A stretch of DNA of 64,000 bases, from positions 62,001-126,000 of the forward strand of contig NZ_JABAIJ010000007.1 in NCBI RefSeq assembly GCF_012641435.1, in the 5' to 3' direction. Positions 9,662 to 18,063 of this stretch are shown here, in pieces. How positions within the stretch are numbered: position 1 is the stretch's first letter; each line of letters opens with the position of its first letter. Under the pieces are notes generated by a model. The model worked only from the letters and a program-made list of their open reading frames with translations, was not told the origin of the DNA and searched no databases. The position numbers and the translations under genes were made by a program. Origin of the DNA: Rhizobium sp. P38BS-XIX. Its GTDB lineage: Bacteria > Pseudomonadota > Alphaproteobacteria > Rhizobiales > Rhizobiaceae.

Positions 9662-10437
9662 CCGACCGTCTGCGTGCCGATGTTCTGCGCCGGAAGTTCG
9701 ACGAGGGGAGCGGGAATGTCCCAGGTCTTTTCCGGCGAGCGACAGATGTCGGCGATGACGCAGCGCTCGCACTCGGGCTTGCGCGCCTTGCAACAATAGC
9801 GCCCGTGCAGGATCAGCCAATGATGCGCGTGGTAGAGATAATGATCCGGAATGATCTGCATCAGCCGATGCTCGACTTCGTCCGGCGTCTTGCCCGGGGC
9901 GAGCAGCAGGCGGTTGGCGATGCGGAAGATGTGGGTATCGACGGCCATGGTCGCCTGGCCGAATGCCATGGAGAGCACGACATTCGCGGTTTTGCGGCCA
10001 ACGCCTGGAAGCGTCACCAGCTCTTCCCGCGTTCGCGGCACTTCGCCGCCGAAATCGGTGATCAGCTTTTCCGATAATGCCATGACGTTCTTCGCCTTGT
10101 TGCGGTAGAGGCCGATGGTCTTGATGTATTCCCGGATGCGCTCCTCGCCGAGATCGAGCATTTTCTGCGGCGTATCGGCTACGGCGAAGAGGGCGCGTGT
10201 CGCCTTGTTGACGCCGGCATCCGTCGCCTGCGCCGATAGCGCGACTGCGACGACCAGCGTGAACGGATTGACGTGTTCGAGCTCGCCCTTCGGCTCCGGC
10301 CGCTGGATGGAAAAGCGACGGAAAATCTCTTCCAGATCTGCCTTGGAATAGAGGCTCTTGGCCGCCGGCTTGCGGCGTGCGGTCGCATTTGACTTTTTCG
10401 CGGTTTGGGCGCTGGATTTGATCTTGGGATTTGCCAT
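9658..10437 (-). CDS. nth: Endonuclease III (DNA N-glycosylase/AP lyase)
   Basis: This base-excision enzyme removes oxidised pyrimidines and cleaves abasic sites. It has 259 residues with a basic N-terminal tail typical of rhizobial homologues. The helix-hairpin-helix LPGVGRKTANVVL carries catalytic lysine K149, and D167 follows in AVDTHIFR. The iron-sulfur loop is complete: C216-x6-C223-x2-C226-x5-C232. I chose the ATG at 10437; the frame continues upstream but that part covers the divergent DUF2244 start. The two start regions lie within about 25 bases, so each gene's promoter must overlap the other's coding sequence. Confidence 0.95.
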   Translation of the reverse strand: MANPKIKSSAQTAKKSNATARRKPAAKSLYSKADLEEIFRRFSIQRPEPKGELEHVNPFTLVVAVALSAQATDAGVNKATRALFAVADTPQKMLDLGEERIREYIKTIGLYRNKAKNVMALSEKLITDFGGEVPRTREELVTLPGVGRKTANVVLSMAFGQATMAVDTHIFRIANRLLLAPGKTPDEVEHRLMQIIPDHYLYHAHHWLILHGRYCCKARKPECERCVIADICRSPEKTWDIPAPLVELPAQNIGTQTVG

Positions 10438-10459
10438 GAACGACCTATACTCAAGTCCT

Positions 10460-10963
10460 ATGACGGAACGCAACGCCGATACGGCAGCAGACGGCAACAG
10501 GCCTGTCTTCGCAGCCGAATTGTTTCCCCATCGCTCGCTGCCGCGAAAGGGGTTCAGGGTCATGCTCGCTTTGGCGGGCGGCTTTTGCTTCTTTTACAGC
10601 GTTCTGTTTGTCACGCGCGGCGCCTGGCCGATCGGCGTTTTCTTCGGTGCTGATTTCTTGCTGCTTTATGGCGCCTTCTGGCTGAACTATCGGTCAGGCC
10701 GTGTGCGCGAAGAAGTCACCGTGTCGCGCACCAATGTCTCCATTCGGAAGTTTGCTCCGAATGGGCGCATGGTCGAGCATGACTTTAATCCGTTCTGGAC
10801 ACGCTTCCTCGTTCGTCGCCACCGCGAGGTCGGGGTCGTCTCCATGCATGTGCGCGACAGAAGTCACGACACCGAGGTCGGCTCCTTCCTCAATCCGGAA
10901 GATCGCGAGAGCTTTGCCAAGGCTTTCAAGCGCGCGCTGGCAAGCGTCACGCAGCGGATATAA
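10460..10963 (+). CDS. DUF2244 membrane protein
   Basis: 167 residues from ATG 10460; another in-frame ATG at 10436 would overlap the nth start. Two adjacent membrane helices (VMLALAGGFCFFYSVLFV and WPIGVFFGADFLLLYGAFW) are followed by a soluble beta-rich tail with VREEVTVSRTNVSIRKFAPNG and the RHREVGVVSMHVRDRSHDTEVGSFLNPEDRESFAKA end typical of DUF2244. Biochemical function is unknown. It is divergent from nth. Confidence 0.8.
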   Translation: MTERNADTAADGNRPVFAAELFPHRSLPRKGFRVMLALAGGFCFFYSVLFVTRGAWPIGVFFGADFLLLYGAFWLNYRSGRVREEVTVSRTNVSIRKFAPNGRMVEHDFNPFWTRFLVRRHREVGVVSMHVRDRSHDTEVGSFLNPEDRESFAKAFKRALASVTQRI

Positions 10964-11047
10964 TCAGGGCCTCACACGCATCGCATCACATTTTCGCAAG
11001 CATATCGCTTGCGCAAGAAACGGGTGGTTTTCATGCTCCCGTCGTGG

Positions 11048-11070
11048 TTTTCTCCTTTCTAAGGAGAAAG
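11048..11070 (+). promoter_or_regulatory. Hairpin sequestering the Shine-Dalgarno of the Ada-like gene
   Basis: TTTCTCCTT (11049-11057) and AAGGAGAAA (11061-11069) form a perfect 9-bp stem with a three-base TCT loop, extendable by one G-U pair. The 3' arm is the whole ribosome-binding site of the gene starting at 11074. In RNA this stem would block ribosome binding until melted. A regulatory role (thermosensor-like or trans-acting) is inferred. Confidence 0.5.
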
Positions 11071-11073
11071 ATT

Positions 11074-11946
11074 ATGAATGCGATTGCAGAGCTGAAGAAA
11101 GACATCACCCCGGGAGGTCAGGATTACGAGACCGTGCGGGAGATCATCGAGCTCATCACCGAGGAATATCGCGACCAGCCGTCGCTCGAGACTCTCGCCG
11201 ATCGGCTCGGGCAGTCCCCGACCCAGCTGCAGAAGACGTTCACCCGTTGGGCCGGTCTCTCACCCAAGGCGTTCTTGCAGGCCGTGACGCTCGATCATGC
11301 CAAGCGGCTCCTGCGCAAGGAGGATCTGCCGCTCCTGGAGACCTCTTTCGAAGTGGGCCTTTCCGGCCCGAGCCGGTTGCACGATTTGTTCGTCACGCAC
11401 GAGGCGATGTCGCCGGGCGAATGGAAGGCGAAGGGGAGCGGTTTGGTCATGCGCTATGCTTTCCACATCTCGCCCTTCGGCCTTGCGCTGATCATGGTCA
11501 CGGACCGCGGTCTTGCCGGCCTTGCCTTCAGCGATTCCGGCAATGAAAAGGCCTGTCTGGCCGATATGACGTGCCGCTGGCCAAATGCCCAGTTCATCGA
11601 GGATCCGCATGCGACGGCGCCTTATGCTGCCCGTATCTTCGAACGTTCGAACTGGACGAGTGACCAGCCATTGCGGGTGGTGATGATCGGTTCGGATTTT
11701 CAGCTTCGCGTCTGGGAAAGCCTTTTGAAGATCCCCATGGGCCGCGCGGTGACCTATTCCGACATTGCTAGGGATATCGGTCAGCCGACGGCGATGCGGG
11801 CCGTGGGTGCAGCTGTCGGCCGCAACCCGATCTCCTTCGTCGTGCCTTGCCATCGTGCGCTCGGCAAGAATGGTCAGCTCACGGGTTATCACTGGGGGCT
11901 GACGCGCAAACGGGCGATGCTGGGATGGGAATCGGGAGACGCATGA
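11074..11946 (+). CDS. Ada-like AraC-HTH/methylated-DNA-protein-cysteine methyltransferase
   Basis: 290 residues. An AraC-type helix-turn-helix fills about residues 15-110 (QPSLETLADRLGQSPTQLQKTFTRWAGLSPKAF). A C-terminal O6-alkylguanine transferase domain covers about 125-290 and has the acceptor cysteine C259 in VVPCHRALG. The N-terminal Ada domain with the zinc-binding methylphosphotriester-acceptor cysteines is absent, so it is not a full E. coli Ada. It should repair O6-methylguanine irreversibly. Whether the HTH still switches on an adaptive response without the sensor domain is unclear. The ATG at 11074 has an AAGGAGA site buried in a hairpin. Confidence 0.88.
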   Translation: MNAIAELKKDITPGGQDYETVREIIELITEEYRDQPSLETLADRLGQSPTQLQKTFTRWAGLSPKAFLQAVTLDHAKRLLRKEDLPLLETSFEVGLSGPSRLHDLFVTHEAMSPGEWKAKGSGLVMRYAFHISPFGLALIMVTDRGLAGLAFSDSGNEKACLADMTCRWPNAQFIEDPHATAPYAARIFERSNWTSDQPLRVVMIGSDFQLRVWESLLKIPMGRAVTYSDIARDIGQPTAMRAVGAAVGRNPISFVVPCHRALGKNGQLTGYHWGLTRKRAMLGWESGDA

Positions 11947-12014
11947 CAGGTAAAGCGTGCAATCCCTCAGGCCCGCTTCTGAGGCTGTAGCTTCGCGACT
12001 TTACGCGATGTGCG

Positions 12015-13046
12015 TCAGGCCGCCTTCGCCATAGCCATCTTCAACAGCGCCTTGGCGGCGCTCTCATCCGTAATCAGCGTATTGCAGCCGATGCGCTTGA
12101 TGGTGGCGCTGATCGCCTGGGCGCGATGGGCGCCGCCGGAAGAGATCACGATGTGCTTTGCTTTTTTCAGCGTATCGAGATCGACCGACATGACGCGCTT
12201 GTTGATCGGGTGATCAACGGAGTTGCCCTCGGCGTCGAGGAAGTTGAACATGGTGTCGCAGACACAGCCCATTTCAATCAGCTCCTCCAGTTCGCGCTTC
12301 GAGATGAAACCTTCGGACAGCGAGGTCGATTGCGGGCCGATGTCGCCGCAGCTGACGATGGCGAGATCCAGATTTTCAGCCAGCCTGTAAATAGCCTCAA
12401 GCCCGCATTTTTCGATGAGATTGCGCTTGGTTTCGACGGAATCGACCAGCAACGGCGCGAGGAACATATAGCATTCCGCGCCGAGTTGGCTCGCCAGGCG
12501 CCACGTATAGTCGATCGGGTTGGTCTGATGCACGGCGACGATGCCGCCAAGGAGAGACACCACCTTGCAATTGTCGCGGCGGGTCGGGCGGAAGCTTGCA
12601 AGTGAAGCCGTCATCGTTCGGCCCCAGCCGACGCCGATCGTGTAATTATCGGGAATGGCTTCCGTCAGGAACTGGCCGAGGGCCAGTCCCACGCTCTTTG
12701 CCTGCGCATTGACATCGCTGCCGGCGGGTTCAGGCACGACGATCGCTTCGTCGAGCCCGAAGGTACGCTCGAGCTTGATGGCCAACTCCACGCAATCGTC
12801 GATGCCCTCGGTGATCCAGATCTGCACTTCGCTGCGGCGCATGGCCTCGTCCAGCAGGCGGATGACCGTCGTGCGGCTGATGCCGAGCTGTTCGGCCACA
12901 TCCTTCTGTGTGAGGCCCTGATTGTAGTAGAGCCATGCGGCACGAAGCCTCAGGGAGGAGGTCTCCGAATAGGCGGTATGGGTTCCGCGTCTCAGTTTGG
13001 CCACAGGTCCTCCGGCATGATTGTCGCATGCGCCGTTTAACGTCAT
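12015..13046 (-). CDS. SorC-family sugar-binding transcriptional regulator
   Basis: 343 residues from ATG 13046; a GTG at 13004 behind GGAGG is an alternative that would give 329. The N-terminal helix-turn-helix reads YYNQGLTQKDVAEQLGISRTTVIRLLDEA, followed by a SorC effector domain related to phosphosugar isomerases (GVGWGRTMTASLASF, KVVSLLGGIV, AIVSCGDIGPQ, HIVISSGGAHRAQAI). It is divergent from transaldolase across 462 bases and is the natural candidate to control it, responding to a phosphorylated sugar. Confidence 0.85.
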   Translation of the reverse strand: MTLNGACDNHAGGPVAKLRRGTHTAYSETSSLRLRAAWLYYNQGLTQKDVAEQLGISRTTVIRLLDEAMRRSEVQIWITEGIDDCVELAIKLERTFGLDEAIVVPEPAGSDVNAQAKSVGLALGQFLTEAIPDNYTIGVGWGRTMTASLASFRPTRRDNCKVVSLLGGIVAVHQTNPIDYTWRLASQLGAECYMFLAPLLVDSVETKRNLIEKCGLEAIYRLAENLDLAIVSCGDIGPQSTSLSEGFISKRELEELIEMGCVCDTMFNFLDAEGNSVDHPINKRVMSVDLDTLKKAKHIVISSGGAHRAQAISATIKRIGCNTLITDESAAKALLKMAMAKAA

Positions 13047-13163
13047 GATCCGCCTAAGATGCGAGATTAGGAATGGCGGATGACAGGAGCAGGCGAGATC
13101 GGCTCTTTCGCTGCCGATATTCTATGACATGAAACTTATGTCAATTGAATTGCACAAATGTCC

Positions 13164-13193
13164 TTGACTTTTCGTTGCGAGATTGGTGATAGT
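13164..13193 (+). promoter_or_regulatory. Candidate sigma-70 promoter for transaldolase
   Basis: TTGACT (13164-13169) and GATAGT (13188-13193) are separated by 18 bases in the gap between the SorC gene and transaldolase. The -35 is good and the -10 only fair. Use of this promoter would give an untranslated leader of about 300 bases. Confidence 0.3.
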
Positions 13194-13508
13194 CGGTGCT
13201 GAGGAATTCGGTCTTGTCCAATCGAGGAGGACAATGTGCGAGTGTTGCTCCGAACAAGTGCCAGGCCGGACAGGGAGCCATATAGGGCGCCCGATGCCGG
13301 TGAAAAGCTCGTTCTCGGAGGGTTGTTTGTTCACCGCTCGGCCGTTCACCGGAAATGGAACTTTAGCGCTTTTTATCCCGTTACCGACACATAGGAGAAG
13401 GAAAGGCGTGTTCCGCCTGATGCCTCCAAGCCGTCCATAGACCGGACGGGATGTGCCGCCCCGACATCTCCGCATCCAAATGGGCCTCATTCAACAAGGA
13501 TACCTGTT
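13194..13508 (+). other. Long non-coding leader upstream of transaldolase
   Basis: This 315-base stretch has no convincing gene. It holds GGTGAA near 13300 matched by two TTCACCG copies downstream (about 13330-13360), and a CCGTCC/GGACGG inverted repeat at 13431-13449. Alternative folding is possible, but I recognise no known riboswitch. Confidence 0.3.
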
Positions 13509-14474
13509 ATGACTTCCAAACTTGACCAACTCCGCGCCATGACCACGGTCGTCGCCGACACCGGCGATATCGAGGCTGTCGCACGCCTGAAGCCGGTGGA
13601 TTGCACCACCAACCCGACTATCGTGCTGAAGGCGCTCGGCACGCCGATGTTCGCCGATGCGATCAAGGAAGCCGTTGCATGGGGCAAGAAGCAGGGCGGC
13701 GCCTCCGAAGCTGTCACCGCTGCCGTTGCCGATCGTCTCGCCATTTCCGTCGGCGCAGCGCTCTCGGGCCTCGTTCCCGGCCGTGTTTCGACCGAAGTCG
13801 ATGCCGACCTGTCTTTCAATACCGAAGCTTCTCTCGCCAAGGCCCGCGCCATCATCGCGTCCTACAAGGAGCGCGGCATCGAGCGTGACCGCATCCTGAT
13901 CAAGCTTGCTTCGACCTGGGAAGGCATCCGTGCCGCCGAAGTGCTGCAGAAGGAAGGCATCGACTGCAACCTGACGCTGCTCTTCAGCAAGGCTCAGGCG
14001 ATTGCTTGCGCCGATGCCAAGGCATTCCTGATTTCGCCGTTCGTCGGCCGCATCCTCGACTGGTACAAGAAGTCGACCGGCAAGGATTACACCGCTGAGG
14101 AAGATCCGGGCGTCGTTTCCGTCCGCGACATCTACCACTACTACAAGGCCAACGACATCAAGACGATCGTCATGGGCGCTTCCTTCCGCAACACCGGCGA
14201 AATCGAAGCACTTGCCGGCTGCGACCGCTTGACCATCAGCCCGAACCTGCTTGACGAGCTTGCCAAGGACGAAGGCAAGCTGGAGCGCAAGCTCTCGCCG
14301 GAAAGCAAGGGCTCGGTCGAAAAGATCGCCGTCGACGAAAAGACCTTCCGCTGGATGATGAACGAAGACGCGATGGCAACCGAAAAGCTCTCCGAAGGCA
14401 TCCGCGCTTTCGCAAAGGACCTCGGCACGCTGCGCGCCATGGTCAGCAAGGAACTGCAGCTCGCTGCGGCTTGA
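13509..14474 (+). CDS. tal: Transaldolase
   Basis: A classical TalB-type enzyme of 321 residues. It moves a dihydroxyacetone unit between sedoheptulose 7-phosphate and glyceraldehyde 3-phosphate in the non-oxidative pentose phosphate pathway. The Schiff-base lysine is K132 in RILIKLASTWEG, exactly the E. coli position, and the DCTTNPTIVLKA and NLTLLFSKAQA signatures are present. It is a single-gene unit with a strong terminator and a divergent SorC regulator. It may support the pentose and polyol operons nearby. Its codon use looks highly adapted, as expected of an abundant enzyme. Confidence 0.96.
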   Translation: MTSKLDQLRAMTTVVADTGDIEAVARLKPVDCTTNPTIVLKALGTPMFADAIKEAVAWGKKQGGASEAVTAAVADRLAISVGAALSGLVPGRVSTEVDADLSFNTEASLAKARAIIASYKERGIERDRILIKLASTWEGIRAAEVLQKEGIDCNLTLLFSKAQAIACADAKAFLISPFVGRILDWYKKSTGKDYTAEEDPGVVSVRDIYHYYKANDIKTIVMGASFRNTGEIEALAGCDRLTISPNLLDELAKDEGKLERKLSPESKGSVEKIAVDEKTFRWMMNEDAMATEKLSEGIRAFAKDLGTLRAMVSKELQLAAA

Positions 14475-14511
14475 TGTGAGATTGGCTCTCTTCGGGGAGC
14501 TAAGATTTTAG

Positions 14512-14545
14512 AGGGTGTCGCAGGGATGCGGCGCCCTTTTTTGTT
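14512..14545 (+). terminator. Rho-independent terminator after tal
   Basis: Arms of 11 bases (14512-14522 and 14527-14537, two G-U pairs) around GGGA, followed at once by TTTTTTGTTTT. Confidence 0.85.
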
Positions 14546-14610
14546 TTGGAGGTAGTGTCGGGACTTTGAGCTTGCCGCGCCTGCTGAGCGGATGCGAGGC
14601 GCGCGATGAT

Positions 14611-15768
14611 CTACCGAAGAAACTCCGCCCTGACCTTCTCCGATTGCCCACCGATCGTCGGCGCCGCCAATCCATTCTTGGCTCTGACGCCGTTCACACG
14701 GATCGGGCTTGCGGTGGTGCGCACGGAGGTGCCGTCGTAGCGGGTCACCGTCTGCAGCATATCTAGTTGGCGGAAGGCAGTGGTTTGCAGCAGCTTCGGC
14801 CAGTCGAGCACTTCCGCAGCCCAGATATCGGCTGGTTCCAGGATGGCGAGCCATTGCTGCGCCGTCTTTTCCTGCAGACGGCTCGCGATCATGGTCTTGA
14901 TCTCATCTCGGCGCTGGAAAGCATCATCCGGCGTATAGTCGGCAAGAGCGGGCAGATCGAGCAGCGGGGCGAGCTTTGCAAGCGGCATCATCGCGATCGC
15001 CAGCCAGCCATCGGCGCAGCTATAGACGCCGTAGGGGGCGGCGAGATAGGCGTGGGCATTGCGCACGGCGGATTTCTGCGGCAGGCGACCGCCATCGTTC
15101 AGGTGTGTTGTCAGCACCTCGAACTGGAAATCGACCATCGCCTCCAGCAGGCTCGTTTCCACATGCACGCCGCGCCCGGTCACGCCGCGTCGCACGAGGC
15201 CAGCGAGGATTGCCTGGACCAGGAGGTTGCCGGCCAGCATATCGGCGACGGCAAGCCCGAAGGGGACGGGCCCATCATTCGCCTCGCCATTGAGCCACAT
15301 GGCACCGGAGCGGGCCTGGGCCAACAGATCCTGCCCGGGGAAGTGCCGCCATTCGTTATCGGGGCCGTATCCAGTGATGCTGCCGTAGACGATACGCGGA
15401 TTGATCGCTGCGACCGAAGCGTAGTCGAGGCCGAGCCGTTCGATGACGCCGGGGCGAAAATTCTGGATGACGACGTCGGCCTTGGCGATCAGCGCGCGCA
15501 GTTCCTGAAGGTCGCTCTCATCTTTCATGTTGACGGCAAAGCTCTCCTTGCCGCGATTGATGGCGTGAAAGAGCGTGGAGTCGCCGCCGATTTCGGTGTC
15601 GCTGAGATAGAGCCGGCGGCACAGATCGCCGCCATCTGGCCGCTCGATCTTGATGACGCGCGCGCCGAGATCGCCGAGCCTGAGCGCCGCCATCGGGCCG
15701 GCCAGAAATTGGCTCATATCCAGCACGGTGATGCCGGAGAGCAGGCCTTCTTCGTCGTTTTTGGTCAT
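14611..15768 (-). CDS. CaiB/BaiF-family (class III) CoA-transferase
   Basis: 385 residues. Family III enzymes move CoA between carboxylic acids. The N-terminal LDMSQFLAGPMAALRLGDLGARVIKIERPDGGD block is characteristic, and the catalytic aspartate is D147 in FPGQDLLAQA. It starts one base beyond the stop of the upstream MaoC gene, so the pair is co-transcribed as an acyl-CoA module resembling CoA-transferase/hydratase pairs of the mesaconyl-CoA type. Acyl donor and acceptor are unknown. It belongs to the leftward arm of the IclR locus. Confidence 0.88.
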   Translation of the reverse strand: MTKNDEEGLLSGITVLDMSQFLAGPMAALRLGDLGARVIKIERPDGGDLCRRLYLSDTEIGGDSTLFHAINRGKESFAVNMKDESDLQELRALIAKADVVIQNFRPGVIERLGLDYASVAAINPRIVYGSITGYGPDNEWRHFPGQDLLAQARSGAMWLNGEANDGPVPFGLAVADMLAGNLLVQAILAGLVRRGVTGRGVHVETSLLEAMVDFQFEVLTTHLNDGGRLPQKSAVRNAHAYLAAPYGVYSCADGWLAIAMMPLAKLAPLLDLPALADYTPDDAFQRRDEIKTMIASRLQEKTAQQWLAILEPADIWAAEVLDWPKLLQTTAFRQLDMLQTVTRYDGTSVRTTASPIRVNGVRAKNGLAAPTIGGQSEKVRAEFLR

Positions 15769-15769
15769 G

Positions 15770-16315
15770 TCAGACTTTCAACGGCGGCGCGTCCGCCGGC
15801 CGGCCGTTCTTGTAGCGTACGGTCTGGATATGCTCGCAATAGAGCACCAGCTCGCCTTCACCCTTGAAGACTTCGTAAGACGAGCGGATCAGGCCGAGTT
15901 CGGCATATTTCGGCTGCTTATCCAGATTGGTGCGGATCGTGTAGATGGTGTCGCCGATGAAGGTCGGCTTGATGAAGCGCAGCTTGTCATAGCCATAGGA
16001 AAAGGCGTTGACGCAATTGGTGGCGACAAGCCCGAGGCCGGCCGAAAACACGAAGGCGCCGGCAACCAGCCGCTTGCCGAACAGGCCGTCGGTTTCGGCA
16101 AAGATCTGATCGCTGACATAAGGGTGCATGTCGAGCACCAGGGCATTGAATTGCTGGGACTCACCTTCGGAGATCGTTCGGCGCAGCGAACGAATCTTGT
16201 GGCCGATCTCGAAATCCTCGTAGAACCAGTTTTCCGCGTTCCAGACGGGAATTTCGGCGTGGTCGGCCGGCATGGTTTTCGGATGAGTACTGGATATGCC
16301 GACAGTCGCAGTCAT
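15770..16315 (-). CDS. MaoC-like hydratase/dehydratase (first copy)
   Basis: 181 residues from ATG 16315. A hot-dog fold protein with the ENWFYEDFEIGHKIRSLRRTISEGE opening, HPYVSDQIFAETDGLFGKRLVAGAFVF around the active site, and YDKLRFIKPTFIGDTIYT near the end. MaoC enzymes hydrate enoyl-CoA or dehydrate hydroxyacyl-CoA. The family's usual catalytic histidine region is diverged here (LVAG where R-hydratases have I/L-AHG), so activity should be checked. It is coupled to the CoA-transferase gene, and a second copy lies at 25132-25593. Confidence 0.82.
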   Translation of the reverse strand: MTATVGISSTHPKTMPADHAEIPVWNAENWFYEDFEIGHKIRSLRRTISEGESQQFNALVLDMHPYVSDQIFAETDGLFGKRLVAGAFVFSAGLGLVATNCVNAFSYGYDKLRFIKPTFIGDTIYTIRTNLDKQPKYAELGLIRSSYEVFKGEGELVLYCEHIQTVRYKNGRPADAPPLKV

Positions 16316-16346
16316 GGCAGTTCTTTCGGTGGAAACGCGCCTTGTC

Positions 16347-17183
16347 TCAGAGAGACCAGAGGCGCTTGGCATTCAGATGATAGAGCCGATTGCGTTCGTC
16401 ATCGCTTACGCCTTGCATCAGCGCGTGGGTTGCTGCGACCCATGTGGAGAGATTGCCGCCGAGCGTGCAGACTGGCCAATCGCTACCCCAGATGACGCGA
16501 TCCCAGCCGAAGCTCGCGATGCAGTGCTCGACGAAGGGGCGGAGCGTTTCCGGCGTCCAGCTTTCCGCGTCTGCATAGGCGACGACGCCGGAAATCTTCA
16601 CGGTGACGTTCGGCCGCTTGGCAATTTCCTTGATCCCTGCCGACCAGCTTTCGCCCAATCCATCCTTTACGGCGGGCACGCCGCAATGATCCAGGACGAA
16701 GCGGACATTCGGGTTGAGGTCGGCCAGCGCGATCGCCTTGGAAGTCTGATGCGGGAGAACACAGAGATCGAAGGTGAGCTTCGTATCGGCAAGCCGTTTC
16801 AGGTTTTCGCGAAAGAGCGCACCTTCGGACACATCGTCAGGCACGACATGCAGCACGCGACGGAAGCCTTTCACGAAGGGATCGGCAAGGACGCGTTCGA
16901 GATAGGCGGGGAAGCTCTCACTTTCTGGACGGCAGGCGGCGATGGCGCCACGCAGCAGGCTGCCGGGCTCGCGGTTCAGGCCTTTGACGTAGTCGGTCTC
17001 CCGCTCGATATCGTCCTCGGCGACATCGACTTCCATGTGAAGTGTGTCGGTAATGCCAAGGCGTTTGGCTTCGCGCGCATAGTCCTCATAGAGGCTGTCG
17101 CGATTGAGCGCAGCCGCGTCTCCAAGCCATGGATAGGCGAGTTTTTTTCGGTCGACGATGTGCAAGTGGCTGTCGAAAAGCAT
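16347..17183 (-). CDS. Amidohydrolase-family protein, sugar-lactonase type
   Basis: 278 residues forming a TIM-barrel metallohydrolase. The metal motif HLH is at residues 6-8 (FDSHLHIVD), the HCG of strand 6 lies in FVLDHCGVP, and the strand 8 acid in VIWGSDWPV. This amidohydrolase 2 group contains L-fuconolactonase and 2-pyrone-4,6-dicarboxylate lactonase. Beside a sugar dehydrogenase and an acid-sugar dehydratase in the other arm, ring opening of an aldonolactone is the likely job. Confidence 0.82.
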   Translation of the reverse strand: MLFDSHLHIVDRKKLAYPWLGDAAALNRDSLYEDYAREAKRLGITDTLHMEVDVAEDDIERETDYVKGLNREPGSLLRGAIAACRPESESFPAYLERVLADPFVKGFRRVLHVVPDDVSEGALFRENLKRLADTKLTFDLCVLPHQTSKAIALADLNPNVRFVLDHCGVPAVKDGLGESWSAGIKEIAKRPNVTVKISGVVAYADAESWTPETLRPFVEHCIASFGWDRVIWGSDWPVCTLGGNLSTWVAATHALMQGVSDDERNRLYHLNAKRLWSL

Positions 17184-17248
17184 GGTGTTCCTCCCATACC
17201 TGCTTGCTCAACATATACTCACAGAAGAATAGTTTATTCAAATAAAAA

Positions 17249-18040
17249 TTATAGCTCGGCTTTGTCGACCGTGCCGGCCACCGTTTCGGAGATCTGTTTT
17301 GCGGCCTCCAGCACATATTCAACGACCTGTTCGCGGGTCGGTGCCTTCGGGTTCACGGGTTCGATATAGGGGCAGGTCAGCGCTGCAAGCGCATTGCCGT
17401 CCATCGCCAACACCGGGGCGGAAATATTGTGCACGCCACTCGTCTGCAGGCTGTTCATGGTCTCGAAGCCCTTGTCGCGAATTGCCGAGAGCTTCTCGTC
17501 GAGATCGGCCGGCGGCTCCTCGGCATCCTGCTCCTGTCGCCTCTGCTCGTTGATCATCATCTGGCGCTGCTTCTCGTCCTTGAATGCCAGAAGAATGTGG
17601 CCAGAGCCGGTATTGTAGAGATTGATCTGAGCGCCGACGCGGATCGAGATGCCCCAGTAGGTCGGCGAATCCTGCTGGGCGATGACGACGACCGAGCCTC
17701 GGTCGTAGATCGCCAGATGGCAGGCCTGCTCGGCACGGTTGGAGAATTCGCGCATCAGCGGCGTGGCGAAGGAGACAAGGCGGCGAACCGGCGCATGATA
17801 ATGCGCAAGGCCGAACAGCTTGAGCGTCAGATAGAAGCGATCGCCATCCTGCCGCTGCACATAGCCGCGCCGAACGAGGCGATCGAGCATGCGGTAGAAT
17901 TCGTTGGGGCTCTTGTTGAGCGCCTTGGCGATTTCCGCCTGTGTCAGGCCGCCGTCGATCGTTGCCAGCAATTCCAATATGTCCAGACCCTTGTCGAGGG
18001 CCGGCGCGCGATAGCGGTCACTGTCGTCTTCTATACTCAT
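17249..18040 (-). CDS. IclR-family transcriptional regulator
   Basis: 263 residues from ATG 18040, which has GGGGGA upstream; an in-frame start at 18079 exists but lacks one. The winged helix-turn-helix covers about residues 15-75 (ALDKGLDILELLATIDGGLTQAEIAKALNKSPNEFYRMLDRL), followed by the IclR effector domain with QDSPTYWGISIRVGAQINLYNTGSGHILLAF and the usual G-V-x-N-I-S-A-P-V element. It sits between the two arms of the catabolic locus next to a perfect 18-bp palindrome, so it likely controls both and binds a pathway acid. Confidence 0.9.
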   Translation of the reverse strand: MSIEDDSDRYRAPALDKGLDILELLATIDGGLTQAEIAKALNKSPNEFYRMLDRLVRRGYVQRQDGDRFYLTLKLFGLAHYHAPVRRLVSFATPLMREFSNRAEQACHLAIYDRGSVVVIAQQDSPTYWGISIRVGAQINLYNTGSGHILLAFKDEKQRQMMINEQRRQEQDAEEPPADLDEKLSAIRDKGFETMNSLQTSGVHNISAPVLAMDGNALAALTCPYIEPVNPKAPTREQVVEYVLEAAKQISETVAGTVDKAEL

Positions 18041-18063
18041 CTGCGATCCCCCGGGCGAAGAAC

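Noticed and set aside
13183..13440. An 85-codon open frame in the leader before transaldolase
   Set aside because: No ribosome-binding site, no recognisable pattern, and odd amino-acid use. It is more likely untranslated.
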